A stretch of 64,000 bases of DNA from Firmicutes bacterium UBA5201 (GCA_002412775.1 DHVT01000028.1:165500-229499), one strand, 5' to 3'. Positions 53,055-62,000 are shown, counted from the first letter of the stretch. Numbers and translations are program-made. Notes: a model not told the origin generated them from the letters alone.

Positions 53055-53068
53055 TCAGGCTGCCTCCA

Positions 53069-53737
53069 TTATTTTTGTTTGATGACCAATGATTTGATGT
53101 TTTCATTTGATTCGGAAATATGTTTGACGAGTGAAATTCTGGTGTTTTCCCGATCATGGTTCTTGATGGCCTCGAGAATGTTTCTATGTTCCTCAAGTGC
53201 TGTGAATAGTCTTCCCTCCGTTTTGAGTGAATTGTTTCGAGAAGATTTGATGAATAGCTGAAAATCTTTGAGCACACCTTCAAGGTATCGGCTCTTTGTC
53301 GCCTTATAAAGCGTTTCGTGGAACTTTGTATTCAGTTCGAAAATCTTGTCGATGTCTCCTTTTGATGTGTAAAACTCCATCAAATCAAAAATTTCTTCAA
53401 GCTCTTTGATTTCCTCATCCAAGATGCGTTCTGCCGCCCATTGACCGACAAGACCTTCAATACAAAGACGGATCGTCAATATATCGTCGATGTCATCCTG
53501 GCTGATTCCCTTTACGACAACGCCCCGATTGGGAATATTGTCCACAAGACCGTCCAGTTCCAATTGTTTCAGCGCTTCACGCACAGGTGTCCTACTGACT
53601 CCGAGCTCATCCGCCAATTTGATTTCCACCAGTTTGTCTCCTGTCAAATATCGACCGTTCAAAATATCTTCTCTGATTCTATCAAAAATCAAAGACGTCA
53701 AAGATTTGTTTTCCTTCTTTTGATCAAAAAGATCCAT
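53069..53737 (-). CDS. GntR/FCD family transcriptional regulator
   Basis: The protein has 222 residues. A GntR winged helix (about 10-75, VEIKLADELGVSRTPVREALKQLELDGLV) is followed by an all-helical FCD domain (about 85-215) with potential metal-ligand residues (Asp, His in NTKFHETLYKAT, and later His). FCD regulators usually sense small carboxylic acids. It is read together with niaR from a promoter at 53767-53795. Confidence 0.9.
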   Translation of the reverse strand: MDLFDQKKENKSLTSLIFDRIREDILNGRYLTGDKLVEIKLADELGVSRTPVREALKQLELDGLVDNIPNRGVVVKGISQDDIDDILTIRLCIEGLVGQWAAERILDEEIKELEEIFDLMEFYTSKGDIDKIFELNTKFHETLYKATKSRYLEGVLKDFQLFIKSSRNNSLKTEGRLFTALEEHRNILEAIKNHDRENTRISLVKHISESNENIKSLVIKQK

Positions 53738-53766
53738 ATTGCCTCCAGGGTAATCTATTCCCTATT

Positions 53767-53795
53767 ATTCTATACAGAATTGTTTGCGGTGTCAA
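53767..53795 (-). promoter_or_regulatory. Promoter of the gntR-niaR unit
   Basis: -35 TTGACA (53790-53795), 17-bp spacer, -10 TAGAAT (53767-53772) on the minus strand. Confidence 0.75.
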
Positions 53796-53844
53796 TTGCT
53801 TTACAACCTATCCACTTTTTGAATGGCATCTTGCAACTCCTGAG

Positions 53845-53873
53845 TTTCAAATCCGTTTTTCGGGGTATATAGG
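53845..53873 (+). promoter_or_regulatory. Possible promoter of the riboswitch transcript
   Basis: -35 TTTCAA (53845-53850), 17-bp spacer, -10 TATAGG (53868-53873); weak but correctly placed about 30 nt before the riboswitch. Confidence 0.4.
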
Positions 53874-53902
53874 GTTTGTACGAATTCAATTGCACAGAAG
53901 GA

Positions 53903-54009
53903 GGTGAGCAAAATTTCGGCAAACTGTTCGAAAGAGCAGGACGCAAAACCAAGAATCTAAAGCAAATTTGGACATTAACTATTCCCTTGCCAAGATCGTC
54001 TGGTTGCAG
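53903..54009 (+). ncRNA. Class I cyclic-di-GMP (GEMM-I) riboswitch
   Basis: The conserved core is present in order. CGGCAAAC (53918-53925) is followed by a TGTTC/GAGCA stem capped by the GAAA tetraloop, which docks into the second arm, and then by GGACGCAAAACC (53939-53950). CTAAAGC and a second arm follow, closing with TTGCCAAGATCGTCTGGTTGC (about 53987-54007). These match the GEMM-I consensus and its tetraloop/receptor arrangement. It lies about 80 nt upstream of the adhesin-like gene. I see no strong terminator after it; weak stems (AGTGA/TCACT, AATTTC/GAAATT) could decide access to the start region. Confidence 0.87.
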
Positions 54010-54085
54010 ATTATAGAAGTGAATTTCTGTCACTATTTATGAAATTTTAAAAAAATCTATATGATGCGAAAGAGGGTAATATTAT

Positions 54086-56101
54086 ATGAGAAATAAATTT
54101 TTAAGCATTTTCCTGGCTACCCTGATGATATTCGGAGGTAGCTTTGCTAGTTTTGCAGCGACCCCAATCACATTGGAATTTTATGGTCCGATACAATATA
54201 AGGGTCCTCAAGATACATCAGTAGTAATGCCAATTATCAACGCTTGGCTTATTGAAAAGACTACCTTAGAGCCATTCGACTGGATGTCAGAAAAAATTGA
54301 CAACCGAGGTACCATTAGTGATTACATCTACTTTACACCATCAGGGGGCAAAACCGACACATACACCCTTTATTACAGCAAGGCGCTTCCAGATGGTATG
54401 TTGCTTGAGTATTTCATCATTAAAACTGGTACAGCATTTTATGTGATGAAACTTCCTGAACCGCTTGCCGTAGGTGAGAGTATTTATATTAAGTTGCCAG
54501 TTAAAGACATCAGCCATTACTATGTGGGCGCTTATGAACCGACTGAGCTCTACAGCATTATTACAGGATTTAAGCGCGATGCTGATTCAGAAATTGAATT
54601 ACCTATTTACGGCGAGAGTTTTGAATTCGAAATTCGCGATTCAGAGGGCAATTTGGTTGCAAGAGCATTCAGCGATCCGGGAGAGCCAGGAGAGGGTACT
54701 CTTATATTTACAATGGTTGACGAAAATGAAGATCCAATCGATGGTATGATTAATCTTGATAACCTCGAGTTGCCGGAAGGCGTTTACACTATTTCCGAAC
54801 TTGCAAAAACCGGCTATGAGTTTGTAAAATATGTAATACAAGATTCACAAGGTGGTCTTGACGAAGGTTATACACCATACTTCGAATTCACTTCTGGTGA
54901 TGATGTCGATTTTACATTCTACTTCTACAACAGAATGAAAGACAGCACCATCAACGCTTTCAAATTCAATGCCGATGCAGAAGGCAAAGTTCCTATCGTA
55001 GGAGTTTCTTTCGACTTTGAAGTTTGGGAAGATAAAGTAGGTGGCGAAAAAGTTGCAATAGGTAGAAGCGATGGTGACGGAAAAGTGCTTTTCTTCACCG
55101 CTTTTGATCAAAATAACGATTCGATTTTCCCAGATGATTATGTTGAAGATTTGGTATTACTTTATGGTGACTATATCATCAAAGAAGTGAACCTCCCCGC
55201 TGCATATGAGTTCATCCGATACGATATGTATGCTGATAATGTTATAATGGATCCGGTTGAAGGCTTTGACGGCCCAGAATTCCCATTCAGCGCAGGTGAC
55301 GTCGATACCTTCAGATTTGAATTCTTCAACAGGATGAAAGACAGTATCATCACAGGCATCAAACTGGATGAAAACGGTGAGCCTTTCGATGGCATCTTCT
55401 TTGACTTCGTGATTCGCAACAACCTTGATGAACCTGTTGCCACTGCTAAAAGCAACGGACCCAATGGTGAACTCATGTTCCTCCCTGTACCTATAGGTGA
55501 AGCTACTCCTGTATCTACACTCGTTCTTCCATACGGCATCTACACCATCACAGAAATTGACTTCACAGGTTATGATTTTGTGAAAGCTCAACTCATTGTT
55601 GACGGAGGAACTCCTATTGATTTCAATACACCTACAGTACAATTCAGTGCTGGAGATGCAGAGTCAATCCACTTCATTTTCAACAACGTCAAAGAAGTTG
55701 AGTACAAAGACGAAACCGCCTATGCTATTTATAATGTTGTTGATGGTGTTGATGGTGGTGGAGCACTCAACAGTATCCCTGGCAACAGCGAAAAATGGGG
55801 CTGGTACATCAACGCACCAACACTTGAAGAAGGTACCGTATCTTATAACATTTACGCAGGTGCTGCACAAAATGATATTACAAAAGGCACCCTTGTAGGT
55901 CAAGTGGATGTCGGTATTGAAAACGGTTACTTTGTGACCACATTCCACTTAATTGGGATTTACATTCTTGGTGATGTTCACTTTGGATCGTATGTTGAGT
56001 TGACAGATATTCCTCAAGGTGTCGGTAACTATACACAAACTGTTGAAGCTGCATATGCAAAATACATCGTAATTCACATGGTTGTGTGGATTCCTCAGTA
56101 A
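54086..56101 (+). CDS. Secreted protein with three CnaB-like (isopeptide) domains
   Basis: The protein has 671 residues with a signal peptide (about 1-25). An N-terminal domain (about 26-150) is followed by three similar domains at about 155-285, 287-418 and 421-536. Each starts with a Lys in an ITGFK / INAFK / ITGIK motif, carries a Glu in YTISEL / YIIKEV / YTITEI, and ends with Asn in YFYNRM / EFFNRM / FIFNNV. This Lys-Glu-Asn set is the mark of SpaA/CnaB domains that form an internal isopeptide bond. A final ~130-residue region is Gly/aromatic-rich. There is no LPxTG anchor or membrane helix, so attachment is unknown. A c-di-GMP riboswitch precedes it. Confidence 0.82.
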   Translation: MRNKFLSIFLATLMIFGGSFASFAATPITLEFYGPIQYKGPQDTSVVMPIINAWLIEKTTLEPFDWMSEKIDNRGTISDYIYFTPSGGKTDTYTLYYSKALPDGMLLEYFIIKTGTAFYVMKLPEPLAVGESIYIKLPVKDISHYYVGAYEPTELYSIITGFKRDADSEIELPIYGESFEFEIRDSEGNLVARAFSDPGEPGEGTLIFTMVDENEDPIDGMINLDNLELPEGVYTISELAKTGYEFVKYVIQDSQGGLDEGYTPYFEFTSGDDVDFTFYFYNRMKDSTINAFKFNADAEGKVPIVGVSFDFEVWEDKVGGEKVAIGRSDGDGKVLFFTAFDQNNDSIFPDDYVEDLVLLYGDYIIKEVNLPAAYEFIRYDMYADNVIMDPVEGFDGPEFPFSAGDVDTFRFEFFNRMKDSIITGIKLDENGEPFDGIFFDFVIRNNLDEPVATAKSNGPNGELMFLPVPIGEATPVSTLVLPYGIYTITEIDFTGYDFVKAQLIVDGGTPIDFNTPTVQFSAGDAESIHFIFNNVKEVEYKDETAYAIYNVVDGVDGGGALNSIPGNSEKWGWYINAPTLEEGTVSYNIYAGAAQNDITKGTLVGQVDVGIENGYFVTTFHLIGIYILGDVHFGSYVELTDIPQGVGNYTQTVEAAYAKYIVIHMVVWIPQ

Positions 56102-56120
56102 ATAGACAGATTGGATAACT

Positions 56121-56148
56121 GAAAGCACTCTTAACGGGTGCTTTCTTT
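56121..56148 (+). terminator. Terminator after the CnaB-like gene
   Basis: GAAAGCAC and GTGCTTTC form a perfect 8-bp stem with a 9-base loop, followed by TTTAAC, a short U tract. It may permit read-through into the subtilase gene 26 bp on. Confidence 0.65.
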
Positions 56149-56173
56149 AACTATTTTGAATGGAGGCGTTGCC

Positions 56174-58165
56174 ATGAAACATACTTGGTTAAAACTTTTC
56201 TCCGTCGAATTATTGATTTTCATTTTCGTTTTCTCGTTGTTTTTTACTGGAATTCCCAACTTCGCCATGGATGAAGCAGACGAAATCGCCTATGACGAAT
56301 TTGCCAGACCTTATGTTTCAGGACAACTCATCGTCGGTTATAACCGTAGGACACCCGCAAACGTTAAAATGGCTCTGAGGGCTCAGATGCAACTCGAGAT
56401 GAAAGAGGAACTTCGAAGCATCGGGGCTGAGGTTGTGAAAGTGAGAAACGATCGGGCAAAAGAAGTTTTGGATACACTAAGAAAAAATCCAAATATCGAC
56501 TATGTGGAATATGACTATATTACTAGTATTGATTACATTCCCAACGATCCCTATTACCCCGCACAATCGTATCTCCCTAAAATGAATACTGCCGCAGCCT
56601 GGGACATTACCCTCGGTAGTCCGAATGTTGTGATTGCCGTTTTGGATACGGGAATCAGTTCCGGAAATTTTGATATGCAAGGCAATGTCATTGGAGGTTA
56701 CAACTTTATCTCAGATAATACGAATTACGCCGATGACAACGGTCACGGGACAATGGTGGCCAGCGTAGCAGCGGGCATCACCGATAATGGCTATGGCATC
56801 GCGGGCATTTCAGGCAAGAGCAAACTGCTCGCAGTAAAAGTCATGAACTCTTCCGGATCGGGGACTTACTCCTCGATGATCAAAGGGATTGAATATGCGG
56901 TTTCAAATGGTGCCAATGTCATCAATATGAGCATTGGAGGAAGAACCGTCTCCACAGCATTGAAACTCGCAGTGGACAATGCCATCAGCAGCGGAGTCAC
57001 AGTAGTAGCCGCTGCAGGAAATGAAGGCTCCACTTCGCTCAGTTACCCAGCTGCTTACGACAATGTCATTGGTGTTGGCGCTGTGGACTTTTACAACAAC
57101 AAGACCTCATACTCCAATACAGGTCAAGGCATCACCATAATGGCCGGTGGAAGCGCAAGAGTCGCAACCACCACAACTTATATCGGTACTGCATCAGGCA
57201 CATCGTTTGCATCACCATATGTCGCCGGATTGGTCGCACTCATGTACTCATCCAATGCTGAAGTCACCCCAAGCATGGTTTTTGACGCCCTTGCCAAAGG
57301 TGCTCTCGATTTGGGCAGTCCTGGCTATGATACCACTTTTGGATATGGTATGGTGGATATGGGCAAATCACTTGGCCTCATATCCGGATCAAGCGCACCA
57401 CTTCCAGTTAAAGATACAATCGCTCCAATCCTATCATTGAATGGAAATGCATTTGTTGAACTCACCCAAGACAATGCTTATGAAGAACTCGGTGCAACAG
57501 CAATTGACAATATTGACGGTGACATCAGTCATAAAGTTCAAATCACAGGTGTGGTCAATGTACAGGAAGTCGGCGTTTACAATTTGACATATACAGTCTC
57601 CGACCAAGCGGGCAACTCCGCAACTCCAGTGACCAGAACCATTGAAATCGTATCCGCACCTGTTATGGAAACTCCGGAGCAACCTGTCACTGAAGAACCG
57701 GTGGATGAAGAAGATTTCATTGAACTCGAACCCGACACGCAAATGGTAAGAGATATTGAAGTTGTCAAAGGCACTATCAACAAAAAATCACCTCTGATCA
57801 ATCATGTGATCAAAATTGTCAACCCAGGACAACTGGATGTCGATGTCAGTTATGTTGCCAAAGTGGCTCCAGACATTAAGATATCCGGTCTCAACTTCAC
57901 GGGAACATCTGGTACTTTTAACGTCACCGAAGGGGATTACGTCATGAGCATATCCTCATCGTCCAATGTCAATTTCACAGCAACAATCACATATCCTGAA
58001 AGAGAAGTCCCTATTGATATTCCACTCGGTGTACCTGAAACCATCATCTATGGTAAGGAAAGCAACACATTGTGGTACATCTACCTAGGTGCAACACTCT
58101 TGATCTTTGTTGCTCTTGGTTATCTATACAAAACAAAACATATCCGTTACAACAAAAACACTTAA
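56174..58165 (+). CDS. Membrane-anchored subtilisin-like serine protease (S8)
   Basis: The protein has 663 residues; start at 56174 with GGAGG 7 nt upstream. Order: signal peptide or anchor (about 7-30), an I9-type propeptide (about 45-115, GQLIVGYNRR, then NPNIDYVEYDY), and the S8 domain with Asp in VLDTGIS (near 158), His in DDNGHGTMVAS (near 191) and Ser in ASGTSFASPYVAG (near 342). A DUF5011 Ig-like domain (about 415-495), an acidic stalk, and a C-terminal membrane helix (about 632-652) with a basic tail follow. All three catalytic residues are intact. It lies just after the CnaB-like gene, its likely target or co-expressed partner. Confidence 0.9.
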   Translation: MKHTWLKLFSVELLIFIFVFSLFFTGIPNFAMDEADEIAYDEFARPYVSGQLIVGYNRRTPANVKMALRAQMQLEMKEELRSIGAEVVKVRNDRAKEVLDTLRKNPNIDYVEYDYITSIDYIPNDPYYPAQSYLPKMNTAAAWDITLGSPNVVIAVLDTGISSGNFDMQGNVIGGYNFISDNTNYADDNGHGTMVASVAAGITDNGYGIAGISGKSKLLAVKVMNSSGSGTYSSMIKGIEYAVSNGANVINMSIGGRTVSTALKLAVDNAISSGVTVVAAAGNEGSTSLSYPAAYDNVIGVGAVDFYNNKTSYSNTGQGITIMAGGSARVATTTTYIGTASGTSFASPYVAGLVALMYSSNAEVTPSMVFDALAKGALDLGSPGYDTTFGYGMVDMGKSLGLISGSSAPLPVKDTIAPILSLNGNAFVELTQDNAYEELGATAIDNIDGDISHKVQITGVVNVQEVGVYNLTYTVSDQAGNSATPVTRTIEIVSAPVMETPEQPVTEEPVDEEDFIELEPDTQMVRDIEVVKGTINKKSPLINHVIKIVNPGQLDVDVSYVAKVAPDIKISGLNFTGTSGTFNVTEGDYVMSISSSSNVNFTATITYPEREVPIDIPLGVPETIIYGKESNTLWYIYLGATLLIFVALGYLYKTKHIRYNKNT

Positions 58166-58191
58166 CAAAATATAGATAAAGTAGTAAAATT

Positions 58192-58222
58192 AAAAGTGGG
58201 CTGTTAGTCCCACTTTTTTTTT
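58192..58222 (+). terminator. Intrinsic terminator after the subtilase gene
   Basis: AAAAGTGGG and CCCACTTTT form a 9-bp stem with loop CTGTTAGT, followed by TTTTTTT. Confidence 0.85.
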
Positions 58223-58240
58223 AGATAAGGATGTGTGTTC

Positions 58241-59824
58241 ATGATTAAAAAAATTACAGTAATCCTTCTTTTGATTATTTTCATCATTTCAAATCCAACA
58301 CCGGTATCGGCAACCCTCGAAACAGACAAAGATACAATCAATGCACTCATAAATGATAAAAATTTTGAAGAAGCTTACAAAGTGTTGAATGATTCATTGC
58401 TTGAAGCAGACAATGACCAAAACACAAAAGTACTAAGAATGATTCTTGAAATTGATACTCTTATCGGAGATACCGATCAGCTTCTACTACACGGACTCGA
58501 ACTTGTCGATTCGAGCATTCAAAACAAAGACTCTTTCAATGAAATGATCGGTTATTATTATCTGGGGAATGTCTATTATAAATTATACGAAGACACCAAA
58601 GCCCTTGAATACTTTGAAAAAATGCTGGATCTGGCGAACAGGAACGGCTACGAGCTCGGAAAGGGTCTATATCACACATTTTCAGGACTAATCACATATT
58701 CTTATGAGGAATATGACGCCGCTCTCGAGTCATTTGTCATTGCCAAATCACATCTTGAGAAAGCAATCCTCGATGAGGATTGGGTATTCGGAGAGTTTCT
58801 TGAAGAAAACGAAATAATGTTGACCATTACTAACAGTTTGGTCAATGATGCAACTGAAGCTCAAATCCAAAATATTGAAGCAAATGCATTGTCATACTTG
58901 GATTCAAGCTGGAATCTTAAATTGACTGCGCTGTGGGAATCTTCCTATATACTCAATAAACTTGGCGCTTATGAAAAAGCAGTTCCTCTGCTTGAAGAGG
59001 CACATGAGCACCTTGAGACGACAAACTTTGGGGACCTATATACCAAACTTGCCGATTATCTCAGTTACGATCTGGCCTATGCCTACTATAACACTGGCGA
59101 TTATCAAAAATCATCTGAATTGATCCTTGAAGAAGCTTATGATTTTGACACAAAAGCTGAAGTGGACCGATTCGAACTCATCAATGAAAAATTGAGAACT
59201 CTGGAAAATCGTTCTCTGGAAGCGGAATCCCAACGACAAATGAGAATCATCGGAATCATCTCGGCTTTTTCACTATTGCTTATTTTACTGATTCTGATCA
59301 TCATCAAAGAATACTTCAAAGTGAAATCTTTGACAAAAGAAGTCTACGAAAAGTCCATCAAAGACGGTTTGACAGGTTTGTACAATAGAATGGCACTCGT
59401 CGATCGCTATGAGAAGGAAATTTCTTCGAAAACAGCACTCGCGATTGTCGACATTGACGACTTCAAGGACATCAACGACTCATTTGGCCATTTGATCGGC
59501 GATGAAGTTATTCGAAAGGTGGCGGAGGTCATTGAACACACAATGATGGGCATTGGCTATGCCGGAAGATATGGTGGTGAGGAGTTTCTAATCGTTATTC
59601 AGAACACCGAAAAAACCAATCCATGGGATATTGCCGAAGCACTCAGGATAAATGTACAATCCGTCAGTTGGTCCTTCAAATCAGAACCCATCACCGTCAG
59701 CATTGGTCTGTTATGTCATTCAAAGTCCAATTTTGACGAAGGTTTCAAAACTGTTGATGAACTTTTATATGCCGCCAAAGAGAGTGGGAAGAACATGACG
59801 TTATCCACCGATTGTAATCTATGA
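58241..59824 (+). CDS. TPR-containing, membrane-anchored diguanylate cyclase (GGDEF)
   Basis: The protein has 527 residues; start at 58241 with GGAT upstream (a GTG at 58235 is a weaker option). A signal peptide (about 1-25) is followed by an extracytoplasmic helical region of TPR-like repeats (about 30-315), a membrane helix (about 338-358), a coiled linker, and a GGDEF domain with an intact GRYGGEEFLIV active site (near 445). The residues where an RxxD inhibitory site would lie read TMMG, so product inhibition is probably absent. It should make c-di-GMP in the cytoplasm in response to an outside signal. Adjacent to a c-di-GMP-riboswitch-controlled surface locus. Confidence 0.88.
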   Translation: MIKKITVILLLIIFIISNPTPVSATLETDKDTINALINDKNFEEAYKVLNDSLLEADNDQNTKVLRMILEIDTLIGDTDQLLLHGLELVDSSIQNKDSFNEMIGYYYLGNVYYKLYEDTKALEYFEKMLDLANRNGYELGKGLYHTFSGLITYSYEEYDAALESFVIAKSHLEKAILDEDWVFGEFLEENEIMLTITNSLVNDATEAQIQNIEANALSYLDSSWNLKLTALWESSYILNKLGAYEKAVPLLEEAHEHLETTNFGDLYTKLADYLSYDLAYAYYNTGDYQKSSELILEEAYDFDTKAEVDRFELINEKLRTLENRSLEAESQRQMRIIGIISAFSLLLILLILIIIKEYFKVKSLTKEVYEKSIKDGLTGLYNRMALVDRYEKEISSKTALAIVDIDDFKDINDSFGHLIGDEVIRKVAEVIEHTMMGIGYAGRYGGEEFLIVIQNTEKTNPWDIAEALRINVQSVSWSFKSEPITVSIGLLCHSKSNFDEGFKTVDELLYAAKESGKNMTLSTDCNL

Positions 59825-59849
59825 TCAGAACTTTGAAAGGAGCTTATTT

Positions 59850-60176
59850 ATGCCGCAACTCATTTTTAAAGGTGTCAAAACAAACACGATCAAAGAAATC
59901 AGTACTAAATTGGTCAACGATTTGTCACTCATAACGGATTCACCAAGAGATTATTTTACTCTGGAATGTATTGAAACCCAATTCATTTTTGATGGAGATC
60001 TCACTGTTCTATATCCAATTGTTGAAGTCAAATGGTTTGATCGGGGACAATCCTGCAAAGATCGTGTTGCAGCCGCCATCGATAAAGCTTTAAGAATTCA
60101 TGGTCATGACACTACAGAGATCTTCTTCACAACACTTGAAAAAGAAGATTACTATGAAAATGGCATACATTACTAA
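59850..60176 (+). CDS. DUF1904 family protein
   Basis: The protein has 108 residues, start at 59850 behind AAAGGAGC. MPQLIFKGV at the N terminus, YFTLECI, YPIVEVKWFDRG and a C-terminal EIFFTTLEKEDYYENG match DUF1904 (PF08921), a tautomerase-like fold family. The N-terminal Pro2 would be the catalytic residue in that superfamily. Function unknown. It stands 25 nt after the GGDEF gene and has its own terminator. Confidence 0.82.
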   Translation: MPQLIFKGVKTNTIKEISTKLVNDLSLITDSPRDYFTLECIETQFIFDGDLTVLYPIVEVKWFDRGQSCKDRVAAAIDKALRIHGHDTTEIFFTTLEKEDYYENGIHY

Positions 60177-60189
60177 CAATTCAAAGACG

Positions 60190-60228
60190 GGTCCGATTAG
60201 AAATAATCGGGCTCTTTTATTATTTAAT
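60190..60228 (+). terminator. Intrinsic terminator after the DUF1904 gene
   Basis: GGGTCCGATTA and TAATCGGGCTC form a stem with a small GAAA-type loop, followed by TTTTATTATTT. Confidence 0.82.
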
Positions 60229-60230
60229 GG

Positions 60231-60259
60231 TTGTATCGCCAAATCATCTGTGCTATACT
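60231..60259 (+). promoter_or_regulatory. Promoter of the ACT-hom-lysC operon
   Basis: -35 TTGTAT (60231-60236), 17-bp spacer, -10 TATACT (60254-60259). A small hairpin (GTTCGCC / GGCGGAC) sits just before the ribosome site at 60292-60308. Confidence 0.68.
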
Positions 60260-60314
60260 TCTTTCAATGGTTATTCGCGGACATGTGTTCGCCAATGGCG
60301 GACTAGGAGGGTTT

Positions 60315-60758
60315 ATGGTTAAGAATGATTACTTGATGATCCACGTGGATGTGTTACCGGAGGTTTTTACAAAGGTCATAGAAGTCAAAGAACTATTACG
60401 AGCGAACAATGAACTTTCAGTGGCTGAAGCGGTTGGAATTGTTGGCATCAGCAGAAGTACATTCTATAAATATAATGACTTCGTATTCACATTGACCGAT
60501 GGATTGGTAGGAAAAAAAGCGACCATTTCCATGATTCTAAGCCATCATCTTGGAGTGTTATCCAAAATTCTTGAAGTCATAGCAAAAAATAAGGGGAATA
60601 TTTTGACAATCAGCCAAAGCATACCCATTGAGAACAAAGCCAGTGTCACAATAACATTCGACATTTCCGAAATGTCCACTACACTCTCATCATTGAATCA
60701 AGAAATTCAGAAAATTGAAGGTGTTTACAAATTTGTACTGGAAGCCATAGAATCATAA
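60315..60758 (+). CDS. ACT domain-containing protein (UPF0735 family)
   Basis: The protein has 147 residues; start at 60315 with AGGAGG 4-5 nt upstream; a longer open frame from 60231 lacks a ribosome site. An N-terminal helix-turn-helix-like part (SVAEAVGIVGISRSTFYKYND) is followed by an ACT domain (about 70-147, ILSHHLGVLSKILEVIAKNKGN). This arrangement is typical of the PheB/UPF0735 group. It probably senses an amino acid and tunes the downstream hom and lysC genes (32-nt gap). Confidence 0.85.
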   Translation: MVKNDYLMIHVDVLPEVFTKVIEVKELLRANNELSVAEAVGIVGISRSTFYKYNDFVFTLTDGLVGKKATISMILSHHLGVLSKILEVIAKNKGNILTISQSIPIENKASVTITFDISEMSTTLSSLNQEIQKIEGVYKFVLEAIES

Positions 60759-60790
60759 ACATAAAACAAACTTACGTAGGAGGCATCATT

Positions 60791-61984
60791 TTGAAGATTG
60801 CATTACTTGGTCATGGAACCGTCGGATCAGGCGTCTATGAGCTCATCATGAAAAACAGATCCCACTTTAAAGAAGTGTATGGCAAGGAAATGGATATAGA
60901 ACGAATCTTGGTCAACCGTTTGGAAAATTATAAACATCTACCCTATAATGAGCTTTTCTCCAACCAATTCGACGATTTCAAAGACTTATCTGTCGATGTG
61001 GCCATTGAAACCATTGGAGGTATTGAACCAGCTTTTGATTATGTGTCTCATTTTCTGGCAAAAGGCGTACCTGTAATCACATCCAACAAGGACTTGATTG
61101 CTGAAAGAGGCAATCTGTTGACTGCTTTAGCAAAGGCCAACAACACCAGCATCCGTTATGAGGCCAGTGTGGGCGGAGGGATTCCCATATTGAAACCGCT
61201 GGGTGAAAATTTGGCAGGTGACAGAATTATTGAAATTGCGGGTATTGTCAACGGAACGACAAATTACATCCTCACAAAAATGAACAATGATGCCTTAAAC
61301 TATAACACTGCCCTTGCTATGGCTCAAAATTTGGGCTTTGCAGAAGCGGATCCCACATCTGACGTTGAAGGTCTCGACTCAGTCAGAAAAATAGCCATTT
61401 TGACAAAAATCGGACTAAACATCGATGTGGACTGGAAATCAATCCCTGTGGAAGGAATCACTGAAATCGATTCAAACGATATCGCTTTTTTCAATCAAGA
61501 ACAGTTAAACGTCAAACTTATTGGCATTACAAAGCTCACAAAGGATGGCATCTATTGTTCAGTTCGGCCGGTTTTAGTGGACAACACCTCGAAATTTGCT
61601 TCTATACACAACGAGTACAATGCTGTTCGTGTCCAAGGCGAATCTGTCGGAGAGCTTATGTTTACAGGAAAAGGTGCCGGTCAATTAGCAACAGCGACAT
61701 CCGTCCTTGGTGATTTGGTCGACCTGATTCTAAACACCAAAATCAAAATCAACAAAAAACTCGAAAATAAAACATTGGTTAGATTTTTTCCGGATCAAGC
61801 GGACTGGATTGTGAAGTTGACTGGTGTGTCATCAAATGACATATTTGATGAGCATGTATCTGTGTCGGAGGATACTCATTTCATGAAATTCGCTGAGATC
61901 AACGAAGAAGCTTTGATCAAAAAACTTAAGACACTTTCTTCACAGTTGGGCTGTGATCATAAATACTATCTAATATACGAATAG
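60791..61984 (+). CDS. hom: Homoserine dehydrogenase
   Basis: The protein has 397 residues with a TTG start at 60791 and AGGAGG upstream. NAD(P)-binding LLGHGTVGSGVYELI opens it. TSNKDLIAERG, the substrate site ASVGGGIPILKPL, and GIVNGTTNYILTKM follow. It reduces aspartate semialdehyde to homoserine. The C-terminal part (about 330-397) is short for a full ACT domain, suggesting altered allosteric control. Confidence 0.93.
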   Translation: MKIALLGHGTVGSGVYELIMKNRSHFKEVYGKEMDIERILVNRLENYKHLPYNELFSNQFDDFKDLSVDVAIETIGGIEPAFDYVSHFLAKGVPVITSNKDLIAERGNLLTALAKANNTSIRYEASVGGGIPILKPLGENLAGDRIIEIAGIVNGTTNYILTKMNNDALNYNTALAMAQNLGFAEADPTSDVEGLDSVRKIAILTKIGLNIDVDWKSIPVEGITEIDSNDIAFFNQEQLNVKLIGITKLTKDGIYCSVRPVLVDNTSKFASIHNEYNAVRVQGESVGELMFTGKGAGQLATATSVLGDLVDLILNTKIKINKKLENKTLVRFFPDQADWIVKLTGVSSNDIFDEHVSVSEDTHFMKFAEINEEALIKKLKTLSSQLGCDHKYYLIYE

Positions 61985-62000
61985 AAATAAGGTGGAAATC

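Noticed and set aside
53897..53959. Short GTG-started leader peptide overlapping the riboswitch
   Set aside because: The AAGGAGG lies directly on the GTG with no spacing and the frame is explained by conserved aptamer sequence.
54086..56101. LPxTG sortase-anchored adhesin
   Set aside because: No LPxTG-like motif, hydrophobic tail or basic end is present at the C terminus.
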